Source of the DNA: Vitreoscilla sp.
Lineage (GTDB): Bacteria; Pseudomonadota; Gammaproteobacteria; Burkholderiales; Burkholderiaceae_C
Direction of reading: 5' to 3'
Assembly: GCA_018780145.1 (NCBI GenBank)
Contig: JADMKA010000089.1
Span: 1 to 64,000 of the forward strand
Length of the DNA: 64,000 nucleotides
Part shown: positions 8,856 through 17,521 of the stretch, piece by piece
Position numbering within the stretch: position 1 is the first letter of the stretch
How the letters are laid out: every line of letters starts with the position of its first letter
The notes under the pieces: generated by a model
Seen by the model: only the letters and a program-made list of their open reading frames with translations
The model's database searches: none
What the model was told of the DNA's origin: nothing
Program-made: the position numbers and the translations under genes

Positions 8856-9539
8856 ATGGCCACTTGTCCGAAGACCCCGACCCAGCGGCCACGCAGTGCC
8901 CTCCTGGGGCTCGTTCTGTGTGCCGCGGGGTTCGCCTCGTGCTCGACCTCGAAGCCGCCGGCGCCACCGGCAGTCGATGAATCAAGCAGGCGCCCGGCGA
9001 ATGACGTGCAATCCCTGGAAATGATCCGCCTGCAGGGGCAGGTTCGCAACCTGGAGCTGCAGGTGCATGCACAAGCCCAGCAACGTTCGTCGGCTGCGCT
9101 GCTGGCCGCCGCGGTGACCCAGCGCGAAGCGGCGCAGCGCACGGAGGTGCGGCCGCCACCGGCCGCGAACCAGGTGTTCGTGGTGCCCTTCGGTTTCGGG
9201 CAAACGCAGATCAAGCTGGGCAGCACCGAGCTGAGCCAGCTGGTGGAAGCTGCGAAGGGCAGCGCCTACATCGTCGTCCGCGGCCGCACGGACGGCTCGG
9301 TTGACAGCCTCTCGGAAGCCCGGATCGCCCGCGAACGGGCCGCCGGCATGAAGGCATTCCTGGCCGGGTTTGGCATCGACGCCTCGAAGATCCGTACGAC
9401 CTACCAACCGACAGGCGACCACCTGTCCGACAACGCCGCGCAAGGCGGCCGCGACCTGAATCGCCGGGTCGAGGTCGAGCTTTACGCCGTCAAGCCGGCG
9501 GTCGCGCTGCTCGGCGCACCAAGCACCCACCCGCAGTGA
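8856..9539 (+). CDS. OmpA-like lipoprotein of the transfer operon
   Basis: The start at 8856 is preferred to the upstream ATG at 8835 because AGGAGG lies at 8844-8849. The protein (227 residues) has a hydrophobic leader ending in a lipobox-like FASC, so it is probably a lipoprotein. A short coiled coil (LEMIRLQGQVRNLELQVHA) leads to an OmpA/MotB C-terminal domain, seen from IVVRGRTDG, ARIARERAAGMKAFL and GRDLNRRVEVEL, which normally binds peptidoglycan. Position directly after virD4 suggests anchoring of the transfer apparatus to the wall, possibly replacing a classical VirB7 or TraO-like part; that role is inference. Confidence 0.75.
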   Translation: MATCPKTPTQRPRSALLGLVLCAAGFASCSTSKPPAPPAVDESSRRPANDVQSLEMIRLQGQVRNLELQVHAQAQQRSSAALLAAAVTQREAAQRTEVRPPPAANQVFVVPFGFGQTQIKLGSTELSQLVEAAKGSAYIVVRGRTDGSVDSLSEARIARERAAGMKAFLAGFGIDASKIRTTYQPTGDHLSDNAAQGGRDLNRRVEVELYAVKPAVALLGAPSTHPQ

Positions 9540-9546
9540 GGAATTC

Positions 9547-10572
9547 ATGGCCACCACCAGCTCACCCGTCAGCAGCGCCTCCGACAGCGCGAGCTGCCCG
9601 ATCAACAGCATTGAGCAGGGCCCTGACACAGTCAGACGGCGCCCGTTGAGCGAGCGCATCCAGACTGACCAGCCACGGGAGACGAACCCCACCAACACCA
9701 CAAGGGACCACAAGTCGCCACGCCCGAGTCAAACCTCGCAATCAGCCGATATCGAAACCGCGAAGCGCGAGCAGGAGCGGAATCCACGCGCCTACATCGC
9801 GGAAAGGCAAGGGGGCGGCCCGCAGGAACCTTTGCGGCCGCACTCCGAAACAGGCGTAAGGCCACCGGGACCCGCTGTCGCCCCTGGCGCTCAGAGCGCC
9901 GACCCGCTGCGACACGACGAAGCCGACGCCTTCGAACAGCGCAAGCTGCACCTGGAGGCGACCCTGCGGGACCGCTACATCGTTAGAGTTCATGTCCTCA
10001 AGGGCGACGAATACCGCTTCCGGGGCAATGAGCACCGGGTCGCGTTCGAAGACCATGGCCGAAAGCTCTCGACGACGTACGACACGCCGGCCGTCGTGCG
10101 CAGTGTGATTGACCTGGCGGAAGCCAAGGGTTGGCAGTCCGTTCGCATCGGCAGCGAGTCCACTGCCGAGTTCCGAAGGAACGTGTGGCTGGAAGCCTCG
10201 CTGCGCGGCATCAAGGCGATCGGCTACGAGCCCACGACCGACGACCAGAAACGCCTGGAGCGCGAGCAATTGCGCGCCGCCGCGAACAGCGTAGAGGTCG
10301 CCAGCGGCAGGGTGCCGGCGCGACTGCAAGGCGTGGAGCGGACGACCCCTTCGGCCGCTGCCGAGCTGGCCACGCGCGAGGCCCACGCGCGTGGCGTGAC
10401 TGACCCCACCGTGCTGGCCAAGGTGCACGCTGTATCGCAGGAGCGCCAGGAGACCCTGGCAACACGAGGGGTGGCCGCCGTGGCCCGTGTGGTGGATACC
10501 GCGCTGCCCCGTGCGGCGCCGCAACTCGACTTGGTGCAATCCGAACAGGCGCGCGCCGCGCGTGCGCGTTGA
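9547..10572 (+). CDS. Free-standing LPD7-domain protein
   Basis: A 341-residue soluble protein. Residues about 1-120 are low-complexity and charged. Residues about 130-240 look like the large polyvalent protein-associated domain 7 (LPD7): RDRYIVRVHVLKGDEYRF, KLSTTYDTPAVVRSVIDLAE, GWQSVRIGS, FRRNVWLEASLRGIKAIGY. LPD7 is usually fused to the C-terminus of MOB_P relaxases. Here the relaxase (18806-19810) lacks it and this gene supplies it separately at the end of the virB operon. The C-terminal 100 residues are helical and basic. Role in relaxosome assembly is inferred. Confidence 0.75.
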   Translation: MATTSSPVSSASDSASCPINSIEQGPDTVRRRPLSERIQTDQPRETNPTNTTRDHKSPRPSQTSQSADIETAKREQERNPRAYIAERQGGGPQEPLRPHSETGVRPPGPAVAPGAQSADPLRHDEADAFEQRKLHLEATLRDRYIVRVHVLKGDEYRFRGNEHRVAFEDHGRKLSTTYDTPAVVRSVIDLAEAKGWQSVRIGSESTAEFRRNVWLEASLRGIKAIGYEPTTDDQKRLEREQLRAAANSVEVASGRVPARLQGVERTTPSAAAELATREAHARGVTDPTVLAKVHAVSQERQETLATRGVAAVARVVDTALPRAAPQLDLVQSEQARAARAR

Positions 10573-10606
10573 CGAACCGGCCTGCGAAGACGCAAGCAGG
10601 GGAGCT

Positions 10607-11350
10607 ATGCCACGGGCTATGAAACCGCCGGCCAGGTTGTCTGTGCCTGCTCGCATCGGGCCCCCTGCGACTGAGGAACTGCCGACGCTCACGATGGCGG
10701 ACGGCACGCTGAACGCGCTCAAGTGGGGCGCGTTGGTGCTCATGATCCTGGACCACGCCAACAAGTGGCTCTGGCATGGCCAAGTGGCATGGGTGTTCGC
10801 CCTGGGTCGGCTTGTGGCGCCGACCTTCTTCTTCATCCTGGCCTACAACCTGTCCAGGCCGGGTGACGCCAAAGGTCGGCTACAGAGAACCGCCGTGCGG
10901 CTGGCTGCGGCGGCCGCTGTTGCGTCGGTGCCCTTCGCAGCGCTGAATGGGTCTCGGTGGCCGGGCAATGTGCTCTGGCTCCTGTTTGCCGGCGTCTTGG
11001 TGCTCATGGGTTGGCGGGCAGGCACCTGGTGGGGTCGCGCGTTCGCACTGCTCGCTTTCGTGGTGGGTGGAGCATGGGGAGAATATTTCTGGCCAGGTCT
11101 GCTGACATTCCTGGCGGCCTTCGGCTACTGCCGCCGACCGACGGCATGGCGGCTGGCCCTTTTGGCGTTGGCGACGGCCACCCTGACGCCGATCAACGGC
11201 GGCTGGTGGGCCATGGCTTCGATCCCCCTCATCCTCGGCGCAGCGCAGCTGCGCGTCACGGCCCCTCGCGGGCAATGGGTCTTCTATGTGGCCTATCCAG
11301 GCCACCTTGCCTGCCTCTGGGCCGTGCTCAACGCAGGCACTGCGTCGTGA
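10607..11350 (+). CDS. traX: TraX family membrane protein
   Basis: The ATG at 10607 is chosen for the AGGGGAG just upstream; the frame stays open further 5'. The protein (247 residues) has about eight hydrophobic segments and the TraX hallmark LKWGALVLMILDHANKWL near its start, plus FALGRLVAPTFFFILAYNL. TraX in F-type plasmids is an acyltransferase-related membrane protein that N-acetylates pilin; homologues are common in conjugative elements without F pilin, where the substrate is unknown. It follows the transfer operon on the same strand. Confidence 0.85.
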   Translation: MPRAMKPPARLSVPARIGPPATEELPTLTMADGTLNALKWGALVLMILDHANKWLWHGQVAWVFALGRLVAPTFFFILAYNLSRPGDAKGRLQRTAVRLAAAAAVASVPFAALNGSRWPGNVLWLLFAGVLVLMGWRAGTWWGRAFALLAFVVGGAWGEYFWPGLLTFLAAFGYCRRPTAWRLALLALATATLTPINGGWWAMASIPLILGAAQLRVTAPRGQWVFYVAYPGHLACLWAVLNAGTAS

Positions 11351-11592
11351 GGTCCTGTCACGTCAAACTGCAGGGAGGTGAAGAGATCACCGAAGAATGC
11401 GCTCAGGCCCACGTGGGGCAGAGTGGGGCGCTTGAGCTATACGCACTGGAGTTCACCGCAGTGGGCACGAAGCATCTACTGGTGCGGGCGTTTTCATCGG
11501 GGGTGTGGCTTGAGTTCAGGTGGAGCGTTCCGCCTGGCAGAGGAGAGCCCGCAAATTCTCTGTGCCACCCGCCCCAAGAATCGAGGGAATAG
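11347..11592 (+). CDS. Small uncharacterised ORF after traX
   Basis: An 81-codon frame starting with GTG that overlaps the traX stop by 4 bases (GTGA). The product (containing VKLQGGEEITEECAQ and FTAVGTKHLLVRAF) is not recognised. The overlap and the fairly normal amino-acid composition support translation, but there is no homology or motif to confirm it, so it could also be the remains of a longer gene. Confidence 0.35.
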   Translation: MRSCHVKLQGGEEITEECAQAHVGQSGALELYALEFTAVGTKHLLVRAFSSGVWLEFRWSVPPGRGEPANSLCHPPQESRE

Positions 11593-11965
11593 GAACAGGT
11601 GTACTGACATAGCCGGCCACCGTGGGGCAGTTGCAGGCCGACGCGCCGGGTCCAGCGCCAACCATCGTCCGAGCCCGACAGAACGACTGCTCCTCCTGGC
11701 TTCGACGGGTCACTGCCGACCCCTTGCAGCCGCTCTCGGCTCGTAGCTCACCGACCGCTATGCAGCGGTTGCGGTCGTTCGCCCGAGACTGCCAGATGCG
11801 AGGTCTCGGCTCGCATCCGGTCATTGGCTACTACCCAATGCGGCCCCCAATGCCCGGAATGCTGAGAGTTGCCGAGACTGCCAACTCGCATGCTCGGTCG
11901 TCAAGAGCGACTTATGAGCAGCGCCGTATCATGGCGCGACCAATTTAGACATCTAGGGGAGTACG
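11593..11965 (+). other. Intergenic region before the GTPase/caspase operon
   Basis: About 370 bases without a convincing gene. It separates the transfer genes from the cargo operon and probably marks the cargo boundary. The last 15 bases hold an AGGGGAG ribosome-binding site for the next gene. No insertion sequence ends or clear terminator were found. Confidence 0.5.
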
Positions 11966-13255
11966 ATGGGGAAGAGCCTGCTCCAAGAATTCCTGAGCTT
12001 GCGCCTTTTGGACATTGGCGCCGAGGACTCTCGCCTCGAAAAGCTTGAAAGCACCTGCGGCGAGCTCGCCAAGACGTACGCCATCAACCCGCAAGGTGCT
12101 CTCTCGCCCCTCCTGGCGGCGTGGGATCCCAGCGCCGGTGAGGACCCGTCGCTCCTGCATATTGGTTCGGTCCTTCAAGGCCACTGGCCGACTTACCGGG
12201 GGGCCTTCACTGGGGAACCCCTGACGCTCTACCGCGCGGTGGTTCTGGAGTCGGTCATGCGGGCGATGGAGTTGCAGGGCGTGCTTGCTGTGGCTGTGAA
12301 CCTGGTTGCGGCCAACCTCCTCCCCCAGCTGAAAGTCGGGCAGGAATCCCGCATTCTCGAAATCCTTGTCGGCCGCGCAGATGCCATCACTGCTGAGCGG
12401 CTCAAGCAGGTCTGGCCGGACCAGAACAGCGCGACCAACTTAGCGCCCATGGCTGTGCCGCCTATGAACAGCCTGAAGAAGATTGACGAGAACACGTGGT
12501 TCGCTCAGGTGGCCGCAGCTGCTGGATCTAGCACTAATCGAAGTGGCGTGACCCTCTCCAACGCAAATCCGAACTGGCCGAACCAGGGCCCCCCCTGGTC
12601 ATACGAATTTGCTGAGCGCATGACGCCAATCTTGGCCGACATGCACGACAGGGCGGCTGCGAATGCACTGAAAGTCGCTGGGGCGGCTTTCAAGTCTTTG
12701 GCGGATGCTGTGACTGCCAAGCTGAACGAGTTCGTGACAGCAGAACAGGCGCGAAGCAACCAGCGCGAAGCAACCGGCCACCTTCTGTGGTGGCGCCAGA
12801 GTCTCTACTCGGAAACGGCGGAGAAGCCGTATCGCAAGCTGCCGGCGGCGCTCGTTGCTTGGCACATGGCGCTGGACATGTCCGACCTGCTGCCTGAGGT
12901 GTATCCGCCGGCTGTCGAGTCGCTCCTGTTCGAGTCGGTCGACGCCGCAACGGGAGCTCAGGGCGATACTGAACTCACTCTGGGCGAGCTGCTACAGGTG
13001 AATGGCGCGACCTCGCAGCTGGCGCAGCTCGGATGGCTAACCGAGCAACGGACCACCGCGTCGAGGACTCTGCTCGTTCAGGCGCTGGCGAACTCCTACG
13101 CCGCAGGTAGTCCGGAGGCAGCCAAGCTCGGGGTAGACGCTGAGCTCAAGATGCTGCCGGGCGACTGGGCGATTTGGCTCCTGCGCGAAATCAAAGCGCT
13201 CGAGGCTTTGGCGACACCGGATGCAGTCGAGCAGCCCGCGGAGGCGGACGCGTGA
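11966..13255 (+). CDS. GASH-like helical protein of a GTPase-associated system
   Basis: A 429-residue, mostly helical soluble protein with no enzyme motif. It begins MGKSLLQEFLSLRLLDIG and is the first gene of a five-gene operon. Its position directly upstream of two GTPases and a GAP1-like protein, and its all-alpha composition, match the GTPase-associated system helical (GASH) protein described computationally by the Aravind group (Kaur et al., eLife 2021). It starts after an AGGGGAG site; the stop overlaps the next gene by 4 bases (GTGA). The family assignment rests mainly on operon context; the role is probably a scaffold or sensor. Confidence 0.65.
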   Translation: MGKSLLQEFLSLRLLDIGAEDSRLEKLESTCGELAKTYAINPQGALSPLLAAWDPSAGEDPSLLHIGSVLQGHWPTYRGAFTGEPLTLYRAVVLESVMRAMELQGVLAVAVNLVAANLLPQLKVGQESRILEILVGRADAITAERLKQVWPDQNSATNLAPMAVPPMNSLKKIDENTWFAQVAAAAGSSTNRSGVTLSNANPNWPNQGPPWSYEFAERMTPILADMHDRAAANALKVAGAAFKSLADAVTAKLNEFVTAEQARSNQREATGHLLWWRQSLYSETAEKPYRKLPAALVAWHMALDMSDLLPEVYPPAVESLLFESVDAATGAQGDTELTLGELLQVNGATSQLAQLGWLTEQRTTASRTLLVQALANSYAAGSPEAAKLGVDAELKMLPGDWAIWLLREIKALEALATPDAVEQPAEADA

Positions 13256-14220
13256 GCCGTCAGTGTTCGCATCCCGGGTGTGTTGCCCCCGATGAACTCG
13301 GCTGCCAGGTAGGGGAAGGCTCGCTGCAGCAGTGCAAGTTCTGGCTGAGCAGCCGCGACGCGCAGGAGCAAGCTGCGGCAGCTGAGCCTGATGATGGCGC
13401 GCGGCTTCCCTGGACAGGCAATGCCATGGGCGCCGGTGCCATCGGCTTTTTAAGTGGCGCGGCGCGCACGCGGCTGGTGGGCGTCTTCGGAGTCGCTCGC
13501 AGCGGCAAGACAGCTCTTCTGGGTGCGTGGTACCTGCTCATCGGCCTTGGCATCGGACCCAGAGGCATCTCATTCGCCGGCTCACTGACGCTTGAGGGTT
13601 GGGAAAACATCGCGGGCAATCTACGCTGGACCGGCGCCCATGGGCCGTCCTTTCCACCGCACACATCCAGCGGCAGTGGGCGGCACCCCGGGCTGCTGCA
13701 CCTGGACTTGCAAGTAGACGATGGACGACATGACCTGCTCTTTGCCGACGCGCCTGGCGAGTGGTTCAGCCGATGGTCGGTGCGTCGCGAAGCAGAAGAC
13801 GCCGTTGGTGCTGCTTGGCTCTCAGGCGCTGCAGACGTTCTCCTGGTAATTGCTGACTCCGAGGAGCTGGCGGGGCAACAGCTCGGGACAGCGCGCGCGA
13901 GCCTACAGAGTCTTTTGCGAAGAGTTGGCGCGGAGCGGCGTGGCCGCCCCGTGGCGCTGGTCTGGACCAAGTGCGACGTACAGGTTGATGAACAGATGCG
14001 CACGGCGGTGAAGAATGCGGCCGACTTGGCGCTCGGCACGTACGAGACGTTCAGCGTGAGCATGCACGCGGCACCCGGACAAGAGCCGTACAACCGCGGC
14101 CAAGGGCTGCTGGAGCTTCTGGATTGGGTCGTCCGAGTTGGCGACGCCACGTTCCCGAAGAAGGCGTTGCCGAATCCGGAACAGGACCTTCTGCAAATCG
14201 TTGGAGGCGTCCGTGCCTGA
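13252..14220 (+). CDS. DO-GTPase1-like GTPase with N-terminal Cys cluster
   Basis: The GTG at 13252, overlapping the previous stop, is chosen because the resulting N-terminus carries a Cys cluster (CSHPGC, LGCQ, QCKFW) typical of this GTPase group; no ATG fits. The 322-residue protein has a P-loop GVARSGKTALL (about residue 79), a switch/G3-like segment LLFADAPGEWF, and a G4 motif LVWTKCD. GTPases of this type sit beside a second, different GTPase in GTPase-associated conflict systems and are thought to act as nucleotide-dependent switches for an effector. The last 8 bases overlap the second GTPase. Confidence 0.8.
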   Translation: MSRQCSHPGCVAPDELGCQVGEGSLQQCKFWLSSRDAQEQAAAAEPDDGARLPWTGNAMGAGAIGFLSGAARTRLVGVFGVARSGKTALLGAWYLLIGLGIGPRGISFAGSLTLEGWENIAGNLRWTGAHGPSFPPHTSSGSGRHPGLLHLDLQVDDGRHDLLFADAPGEWFSRWSVRREAEDAVGAAWLSGAADVLLVIADSEELAGQQLGTARASLQSLLRRVGAERRGRPVALVWTKCDVQVDEQMRTAVKNAADLALGTYETFSVSMHAAPGQEPYNRGQGLLELLDWVVRVGDATFPKKALPNPEQDLLQIVGGVRA

Positions 14221-15049
14221 GGCGACCCTGAAAATTGCCTTGTTCGGCGAATCCAACGTAGGCAAGAGCCACTTCGGCGCCCAACTGATTGGCCGCCTGA
14301 ACGCAGAAACTGGAGCGTTTCGGATGCGCGGCGCAGCTGCGGACCTGGGCGCATTTGAGGAGGTGGCCCAGTCGCTCAGTAGCGGTGTGCCCGGCGCCCA
14401 TACCTCCGCAGGCACATACACCGAGACACTGCTTCCGGTGCAGTCCGATGGCACGGCCATCGACCTGAACTGGCCTGACTACGCGGGCGAGCAAGTCAGC
14501 CAGCTCCTGCAGGAGCGGCGTGTCCCCACCTCATGGCAGCAGCGGGTAGAGACTGCCGATGGCTGGATTCTCATGGTGCGGCCCAAGCACGTGCCGTTGG
14601 GCCACGACATCTTCTCCAAGCCGCTTAGCGACTTGCAGGCGTCGCGCTCGGGTGGCACCGCGGAGTGTTCGCCGCAGGCGCGCTTGGTGGAGCTGCTGCA
14701 GATGCTGGTGTACACCTCGCGTGCGAGAACCGGAAGACGCAAGCCCGCGCTAGCAGTCCTGCTTTCGTGTTGGGACGAGCTCGAGGAGCCGCAGGGAACC
14801 ACTCCTCCTGACGTGCTTCGCAAGAACCTGCCGATGCTGGCCGACTACATCAGAAACAACTGGAGCGAGCAGCGCCGAATCGTCCTGGGACTCTCGGCGA
14901 CGGGAGTCGCGCTCACCAAGGCATCGCCCAACCAGGATTTCATCTACAAGGGTGCTGAAGCGATGGGCTGGGTTGTCGACGCTGACGGCCAGCACTCCCC
15001 AGACCTGACGCTGCCCATCGCCAGACTCGCTGCGGCAATCCAGAATTGA
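14213..15049 (+). CDS. DO-GTPase2-like GTPase
   Basis: The GTG at 14213 is supported by GGAGG at 14203-14207 and gives a protein (278 residues) that starts right at the first GTPase strand: LKIALFGESNVGKSHFG, with P-loop GESNVGKS at about residues 12-19. A G3-like segment LNWPDYAGEQVSQLLQE and a G4-like SCWDELEEPQG follow. It is distinct in sequence from the upstream GTPase, so this is a pair rather than a duplication. The pairing matches the double-GTPase arrangement of GTPase-associated systems. The stop overlaps the next ATG (TGATG). Confidence 0.8.
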   Translation: MPEATLKIALFGESNVGKSHFGAQLIGRLNAETGAFRMRGAAADLGAFEEVAQSLSSGVPGAHTSAGTYTETLLPVQSDGTAIDLNWPDYAGEQVSQLLQERRVPTSWQQRVETADGWILMVRPKHVPLGHDIFSKPLSDLQASRSGGTAECSPQARLVELLQMLVYTSRARTGRRKPALAVLLSCWDELEEPQGTTPPDVLRKNLPMLADYIRNNWSEQRRIVLGLSATGVALTKASPNQDFIYKGAEAMGWVVDADGQHSPDLTLPIARLAAAIQN

Positions 15050-17517
15050 TGCGAATTCACAAGGCTTGGTACGGCCCCAAGGGCGGGCATGCGCTGCTGC
15101 ACTGCACAGACCCGAACCTGCAGGGCGTGTTTAGGCAGGCTGCATGGCTCACGGACTTACCGGGCACCGCTCCGGCGGGCCTGGCCTGGGCACCCTACTT
15201 TCGCACCGGCATCCAGCAGGACTACTTTGTGCTTGTGCATACGCGGCCGAGCCAAGCCTCGGACAGGGCGGGAATGGTCGATTCGGTCGCCGCATTCGTC
15301 CCGCTGAACGAGCTGGCCCAAGTTCCCGACATGAGGGCTCTGGCCGCGAACGTGCGGGAGTCTCACGAAAGTCAGTCACAGCAACCGTTCGACGCAATTG
15401 AAATCGCGCGGGAGCCGACGGGCTCGCCGCAGCCAATGCTCCTGAGCATCGCCGACGCGCTCATTGCGGCAGCAACGCGGCCCGTTGTGCATGTTGGCCA
15501 GGAGGGGTTCGACGACATCATGCTGGACCTGCTGCAGCTGGTCCCCCCGCAGCTGCGGCGACAGGTCCTATTCAGCCTGAGCTTTGCTCCGGGAGAACCT
15601 GGCGAGCCGTTTGCAGTCGCTGCGCCGCGTGAGCTGGCTCCACGCTTTGCGCCAGCGCAAGTGCTCAAGCCCACTGAGACGGGCCCAACCACGCGCGTGG
15701 CGGCTCTCTTGGACATGCCGGAAGGCAGGCCGTTACTGGAGTTCGGAGAGCAAGCAGGCTTTGACTTGCAGTCGCCAGGCGCGCTCGTTCTGTTGGACCG
15801 AGCGTTCGAGCTGTGGACGGCTGAGACGAGCGTTGACAACGCAATCACCCTCGTGCGCCTTCTGGCAGCCAAGTCGTCCGACACTCCGATAGCGCGCGAG
15901 CTTCGAGCCGCCGCCCTGGAGCGCCTGACGGCAACAGCTGATCAGTGGACACCGGCCGACGTTCTTTCGATGCGCAACCTACCGCTGGAGCGCTTCGATT
16001 CCGGCGCGTTGACCCAGGCACTTCAGGATTGGGTAGCACGCAGGGCCGGCAGCGTACGTGCGCCACTGCCTGAGGACCAACAGCTCCTTAGGCAAGCATC
16101 TCACGCGGCTGCGCAGCAGGATTGGTGGAACCGGCGCGCGCAGGAAGGGTTTGCGGTTGCGAGCAAGGCATCCCCTGCTGCCGTGAGCTCGCTCGCGTGG
16201 GGCACGATGGCGAGCTCGCCGCAGGACATCGAGCCGCTCCTCAGTTTTCTTGACGAGCAGAAGCTTCTGACCTCCCTGTCTGAAAACGCGCCTGCCACTT
16301 TGCCAGCTCCAGTTGCTGAATCGTTAGCGCAGGTCAGCGCAATTCGCCAGGCGTGGGGGCTGTGCGGCGCAGCACTAGCAGCTGCGCACGCTCCTGCCAA
16401 GGCCCTGAGCGAAGTCCTCAAGCTCGCGACGACCAAGAGTGCGCAGCGGGCGGCTATCGAGTTTGCACTGAAGAAAGCTACCCCGGCCGAACTCGTCGAA
16501 CTTGCGGTAAGCAGGGACCTTGAAGAGGTGACGGCCCTGGCAGCCAACGCAGTCGTGAGCCGTCCGAGCCTCATTGGTGACTTCGACTGGAGCTCGCCCG
16601 TGTGGTTTGACATCCTGCAACTGGTTGCCGACAAGCGCCGCGGCACCGTGGCCGACGTCCCCAATCGCATGAAGGGACTACAAGGCGTCATCGCTGCAGG
16701 AGAGAAGTCCAAGCGCGTTTGGGCTCCTCTGGTCAGCACAGGCTTGGCAGACCTCTCCAAGGTGAAGAACCGCGCTGATGCTTGGGCGCTCATACCCAGC
16801 GAGCTCCTCAGGGACGTGGTTTCCCTGACCGCCAAGGGCTGGGTCGCCTCACTGCTGGATGGCACGGCGCCGATGGCAGCCCTAGAGGACCCCTTGGGTA
16901 GCGAAGTACGCGTGATGCTCCGCGGCTCCAGTGAGCTGGTTACGGTTGCTCAGGAGCACCCCGCGCTCTTCATGAGCGTCGTCAAGGAGGTGCACCCGCA
17001 CAGCGACCAGGACTGCGTCAGATTGCTCGACTCGTTGTCCGGCGCCGGAACGCGGCTGTCGCCTGGACCAGCTGCGGCCATTGGAGCCCTTATCAGGGAG
17101 CGGTTCTGGCGTTCGGCAGCTTCGCGCGCGGCGAGCTTGGCTCGAACGCGCGACGAGTTCCTGGCAGTGTGCAAGGAGTGCCTGAACGTGCTGCCATGGT
17201 GGGAGAGCTTCCACTTGTCCCTTCGCATGGGCAAAGCCGTCGAAATCCGACCGGATGAGGCTTGGCAGATGTTCGAGGAAACGCTCACCAAGCTCTATCC
17301 TGGCGGTCCTACCGACCAGGAGGTCTGGAGCAGAAGCGGCGGAAACAACGAGGACCTCGATTGGAAGGGAAATGGAGTCGCGCAGTGGCATCGCTGTCTC
17401 AAGCAAGTTCGCTCAGGAAGCGGGCCACGTCTCTCGAATCTGCTCGACACCTCGCTGCGCGACTTCGGCGACAACCCGGTATTGCAAGTTCTGCGCGAAA
17501 GCCGCGCGTTAGGCTAG
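15049..17517 (+). CDS. GAP1-like protein with C-terminal effector-associated domain
   Basis: The ATG at 15049 overlaps the previous stop by one base. This 822-residue protein has the look of GTPase-associated protein 1: N-terminal segments GPKGGHALLHC, WAPYFRTGIQQDYFVL and SDRAGMVDSVAAFVPL, then a long helical middle. The last 80 residues form a separate domain beginning LTKLYPGGPTDQEVWSRSGG. The caspase gene next door ends with a clearly related domain, so the two are expected to bind each other by homotypic contact (effector-associated domain, EAD1-like). The protein probably couples the GTPase switch to the protease. No enzyme motif was seen. Confidence 0.75.
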   Translation: MRIHKAWYGPKGGHALLHCTDPNLQGVFRQAAWLTDLPGTAPAGLAWAPYFRTGIQQDYFVLVHTRPSQASDRAGMVDSVAAFVPLNELAQVPDMRALAANVRESHESQSQQPFDAIEIAREPTGSPQPMLLSIADALIAAATRPVVHVGQEGFDDIMLDLLQLVPPQLRRQVLFSLSFAPGEPGEPFAVAAPRELAPRFAPAQVLKPTETGPTTRVAALLDMPEGRPLLEFGEQAGFDLQSPGALVLLDRAFELWTAETSVDNAITLVRLLAAKSSDTPIARELRAAALERLTATADQWTPADVLSMRNLPLERFDSGALTQALQDWVARRAGSVRAPLPEDQQLLRQASHAAAQQDWWNRRAQEGFAVASKASPAAVSSLAWGTMASSPQDIEPLLSFLDEQKLLTSLSENAPATLPAPVAESLAQVSAIRQAWGLCGAALAAAHAPAKALSEVLKLATTKSAQRAAIEFALKKATPAELVELAVSRDLEEVTALAANAVVSRPSLIGDFDWSSPVWFDILQLVADKRRGTVADVPNRMKGLQGVIAAGEKSKRVWAPLVSTGLADLSKVKNRADAWALIPSELLRDVVSLTAKGWVASLLDGTAPMAALEDPLGSEVRVMLRGSSELVTVAQEHPALFMSVVKEVHPHSDQDCVRLLDSLSGAGTRLSPGPAAAIGALIRERFWRSAASRAASLARTRDEFLAVCKECLNVLPWWESFHLSLRMGKAVEIRPDEAWQMFEETLTKLYPGGPTDQEVWSRSGGNNEDLDWKGNGVAQWHRCLKQVRSGSGPRLSNLLDTSLRDFGDNPVLQVLRESRALG

Positions 17518-17521
17518 GAAC

